From the NCBI GenBank assembly GCA_029861675.1, contig JAOTYV010000217.1:1-8491 (forward strand): DNA of 8,491 nt. Direction: 5' to 3'. The position numbers were made by a program, and so were the translations under genes. How positions within the stretch are numbered: position 1 is the first letter of the stretch; the number at the start of each line of letters is the position of its first letter. A model generated the notes under the pieces. That model was not told the origin of the DNA and did not search any database. It was given only the letters and a program-made list of their open reading frames with translations. This stretch comes from Alphaproteobacteria bacterium. Its GTDB lineage: Bacteria > Pseudomonadota > Alphaproteobacteria > UBA8366. This document shows, in pieces, positions 6,384 to 8,491 of this stretch.

Positions 6384-7547
6384 CTACCAGCGGATTTTCT
6401 TGCCCACCAGCGCGACCGCCCGATCGACCGGAAGCGGTTTCGCGAACAGATATCCTTGACCGAAATCGCACTCGAGGGCGCGCAAGGCGGCGATTTCCTC
6501 CTTCGCCTCGATTCCCTCGGCGACAATCGACATCCCGAAATCCTTCGCCAACGCGATGATCGTCTCGACGATTTTTCGACTGCGCGCATCGGCGACCATG
6601 GTGGTGATGAAGGATCGATCGATTTTGAGGATGTCCATCCTGAATCGATTCAAGAACGCGAGATTGGCGTACCCGGTGCCGAAGTCGTCGCTGGCGACGC
6701 GAATTCCCTGTTCGCGAAGACGGGATATCGCAACCGCCACATCGTCGGCATTCTCGACCATCAGCGTTTCAGTGATCTCGAACACGACTTGCGACGGCGC
6801 CACGCCGGATTGCCGCACGATACCGGCCAAATCGTCGACCTCGCTCGCACTGAGGAGCTGCAGGCTCGATACGTTCACCGCGACATAGAGCGGTTGACCC
6901 TTGGCGTGGGCGGCCGTTCCGGCCGACTGGAATCGCTGCAATCCGGCGAGCGCCTGCCGCAACATCCAACGCCCGAGCGGGGCGATCATATTCGACTGTT
7001 CCGCCAGGCGGACAAATGCCGACGGCGCCACCGTGCCGTCGTGCGGATGATCCCAGCGCACCAAGGCCTCGAAGCCGGCGACATGTCCGGACGCCAAAGA
7101 AACGATCGGCTGAAAATGCAGATGCAACTGCTCGTCCAGAATCGCCCGACGAAGGTCGCTTTCCAACGTGCCCTGCTTCGCTGAGATTTCGGCGCTGTTG
7201 TCTATGGCGCCACCCGAATGCAAATTTCCCAGCGCCGCCCTCAAGACATCCCGCAGCAGTACGTCGGCGTCCTGCATCCGATCCTGAAACCGGTCCCGGT
7301 CGATGGCGATCGCGTGGGTATCCTCGATGGTGGTCGCCTTCGCCGGCCGCACGCCGGACCCTGCCAAGGCCTCCCCGCCCAGCAAATCGCCGACCCCGAG
7401 ACGGCGATGCGCGGCCTTCCCGTCATCGCCGGTAGACGACACGTCGACCGCGCCTTGTTCGATCAGGTAGGCGAACCGATGGCTATCGCCTTGCGAATAG
7501 ATCCGCGTGCCGGCGGGAAACACCTGCCGGTTCATCGACTTTACCAT
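6384..7547 (-). CDS. Cyclic-nucleotide-binding / EAL-domain c-di-GMP phosphodiesterase
   Basis: A 387-residue cytoplasmic protein with two domains and no membrane segment. Residues 5-105 form a CRP-type beta-roll (FPAGTRIYSQGD at 10-21, YLIEQGAVDV at 27-36) with a phosphate-binding-cassette-like GGEALAGSGVRPA (57-69). E59 and R67 are kept, but Pro replaces the usual Ser/Thr after the Arg. Residues about 128-385 form an EAL domain with the c-di-GMP hydrolysis residues present: E160 of EAL in GFEALVRW, N225, E257 in FEITET, D287/D288 in DDFGTGY, K308 in KIDRSF, E344 in AEGIE and Q364 in GQGYLFAKP. It should cleave c-di-GMP to pGpG under control of a nucleotide or another ligand. No GGDEF domain is present. 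It starts 25 bp after the VOC stop with no clear Shine-Dalgarno; ATG at 7533-7535 is an alternative start. Translational coupling to the VOC gene is plausible. A terminator follows. Confidence 0.93.
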   Translation of the reverse strand: MVKSMNRQVFPAGTRIYSQGDSHRFAYLIEQGAVDVSSTGDDGKAAHRRLGVGDLLGGEALAGSGVRPAKATTIEDTHAIAIDRDRFQDRMQDADVLLRDVLRAALGNLHSGGAIDNSAEISAKQGTLESDLRRAILDEQLHLHFQPIVSLASGHVAGFEALVRWDHPHDGTVAPSAFVRLAEQSNMIAPLGRWMLRQALAGLQRFQSAGTAAHAKGQPLYVAVNVSSLQLLSASEVDDLAGIVRQSGVAPSQVVFEITETLMVENADDVAVAISRLREQGIRVASDDFGTGYANLAFLNRFRMDILKIDRSFITTMVADARSRKIVETIIALAKDFGMSIVAEGIEAKEEIAALRALECDFGQGYLFAKPLPVDRAVALVGKKIRW

Positions 7548-7572
7548 CGGAAAAAATCCGAGCCGCCGCGGT

Positions 7573-8487
7573 TCAGACCGCCCAAGGATGTGTGTCGGGA
7601 TTGTCGGTAAATAGGATCGTTCCCCCTAACGCCGCAGGTAGGGGAACCGCTATCACGGTGTCGGTTAAGGCGCTATAAACAATCCCATTTTGGTCAAGAT
7701 ACCGGCGGCATTGGTCAAGATCGCCGCAGGCGATTGCGTAGGCCGCAATAAATGGCAAACACGGCGGCTCCACGCCGGGAATCGCCCGCGTCAATCCCGC
7801 CGGATCGAGCAAGGTGAGACGACCACGGTCGCAATCCATCGACCATCCGCCGGGGATCGATCGGAGTTTGCGGCCGATATAGCGTTCATACCGCGCCGCC
7901 GCCTCATCCGGATCGGCCACGCAGAGGACGATATCGGTCAGCCGCTCGGCGCCGTTGGGATGGCGCATCCATCGTTCTTCCCACAGCAGGTCCGGCGTGT
8001 GGTGCGTCAGAAACTGAATGCGTCCTTCGGCCATGGCGCCGGGCACCGGCCGGATGACGGTGAATTGCAACCCGCCCGTCGACCCATCCTCGAGTGTTAT
8101 TTCGCGGCGCAAATCGACGACCGGGCGCTGATCGAAACCTTCCCCGATGAGGCGTTCACGCTGGGCCGGCGCATCGCTACACCCGAAAGCGATCAGGTGA
8201 AGACCGACATAACGGTCGATACCGGCACGCAATTCCTGGCCAATCGCGGTATCCGCGGTCGGCGTCAGGACTTCGAGATACCCCTCGCGCAACATGATGC
8301 ACCGGTTTGCGCTACCGGCGGGAAGGATCGGCTCTCCGGGGGCGGTGGAGTTCGTGTGTTCGGTATAGGGTGTGAGCAGGAAGCCGACCCGCTCGAATTC
8401 CTCGGCGGACGCCATGTCGGGAATCCAATGGGCAAGGTGATCCAGGAAAACCTCGTCGCCTTGTGATGTTTGCCGAAAATCGCTCAT
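7573..8487 (-). CDS. Glyoxalase-like (VOC superfamily) double-domain protein
   Basis: A 304-residue soluble protein of the vicinal-oxygen-chelate fold, closest to the Glyoxalase_3 (PF13468-like) group. The first unit opens with FLDHLAHWIPD (14-24) and has a GYLEVL strand (69-74) and GLHLIAF (95-101), giving H17, E72 and H97 as candidate metal or substrate ligands. A linking segment FLTHHTPDLLWEERW (159-173) followed by HPNGA is typical of this group. The second unit (about 183-295) opens with LTDIVLCVADP and has weaker metal-ligand candidates. VOC enzymes include lyases, isomerases, epimerases and ring-cleaving dioxygenases, so the reaction is open. The ATG is 4 bases from the window edge, so neither its ribosome site nor a possible upstream start can be judged. 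It is the first visible gene of a minus-strand pair with the cNMP/EAL gene. Confidence 0.85.
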   Translation of the reverse strand: MSDFRQTSQGDEVFLDHLAHWIPDMASAEEFERVGFLLTPYTEHTNSTAPGEPILPAGSANRCIMLREGYLEVLTPTADTAIGQELRAGIDRYVGLHLIAFGCSDAPAQRERLIGEGFDQRPVVDLRREITLEDGSTGGLQFTVIRPVPGAMAEGRIQFLTHHTPDLLWEERWMRHPNGAERLTDIVLCVADPDEAAARYERYIGRKLRSIPGGWSMDCDRGRLTLLDPAGLTRAIPGVEPPCLPFIAAYAIACGDLDQCRRYLDQNGIVYSALTDTVIAVPLPAALGGTILFTDNPDTHPWAV

Positions 8488-8491
8488 CGTC

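Noticed and set aside
5264..7184. Plus-strand open frames (316 and 341 codons) opposite the amidase and EAL genes
   Set aside because: Shadow frames of genes with intact catalytic motifs; no family resemblance.
7551..7581. Possible terminator after the VOC gene (GCGGT/ACCGC stem around the stop codon, then T6)
   Set aside because: The stem is only 5 bp and is 11 bases from the T-tract, so it does not form an intrinsic terminator; the pair is read as one unit.
7690..8466. 258-codon plus-strand frame opposite the VOC gene
   Set aside because: Antisense to the VOC motifs and without its own signature.

Overview
The window is a stretch of chromosome from a high-GC bacterium, probably a proteobacterium and most likely an alphaproteobacterium. 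The basis is high-GC codon use, a GntR/FCD regulator tail, a CaiB/BaiF-type CoA-transferase, flavin hydroxylases, an amidase-signature enzyme, and a c-di-GMP phosphodiesterase with a cyclic-nucleotide-binding front end. The lineage is inferred from gene content, not shown. I saw no rRNA, tRNA, CRISPR array, insertion sequence or phage gene. Every complete gene looks intact.

Layout. Positions 1-120 (+) are the tail of a GntR-family regulator. It is followed 13 bp later by a FAD-dependent aromatic-type monooxygenase (134-1195, +). Facing it, 13 bp away, is a 782-residue CoA-transferase built from two fused family III domains (1209-3557, -). A 174-bp divergent intergenic region (3558-3731) separates it from a second FAD monooxygenase (3732-4868, +), which resembles 6-hydroxynicotinate 3-monooxygenase (NicC) and starts at TTG. 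That gene runs head-on into an amidase (4865-6298, -) and their stop codons overlap. Upstream of the amidase are a strong Shine-Dalgarno, a palindrome and a clear intrinsic terminator. They lie in the short gap after a second minus-strand pair: a double-domain glyoxalase-like (VOC) protein (7573-8487) followed by a cNMP-binding/EAL phosphodiesterase (6384-7547).

How the genes may work together. The left three quarters reads as a catabolic block for an aromatic or N-heteroaromatic compound: an amidase to release a carboxylate, flavoprotein hydroxylases for ring hydroxylation (possibly decarboxylative in the NicC-like enzyme), a CoA-transferase to activate an acid, and a GntR/FCD regulator of the type that senses small carboxylates. 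This pathway is inference; no substrate can be read from the sequence. The right quarter looks like a separate signalling/VOC unit closed by a terminator.

The most notable points are these. The CoA-transferase N-terminal domain appears to have lost the catalytic Asp while the C-terminal one keeps it. The NicC-like enzyme keeps several NicC-specific motifs but has Gln where NicC has an active-site His. The amidase leader carries a terminator hairpin, which places the real start at a GTG 39 bp downstream of the longest-ORF start.
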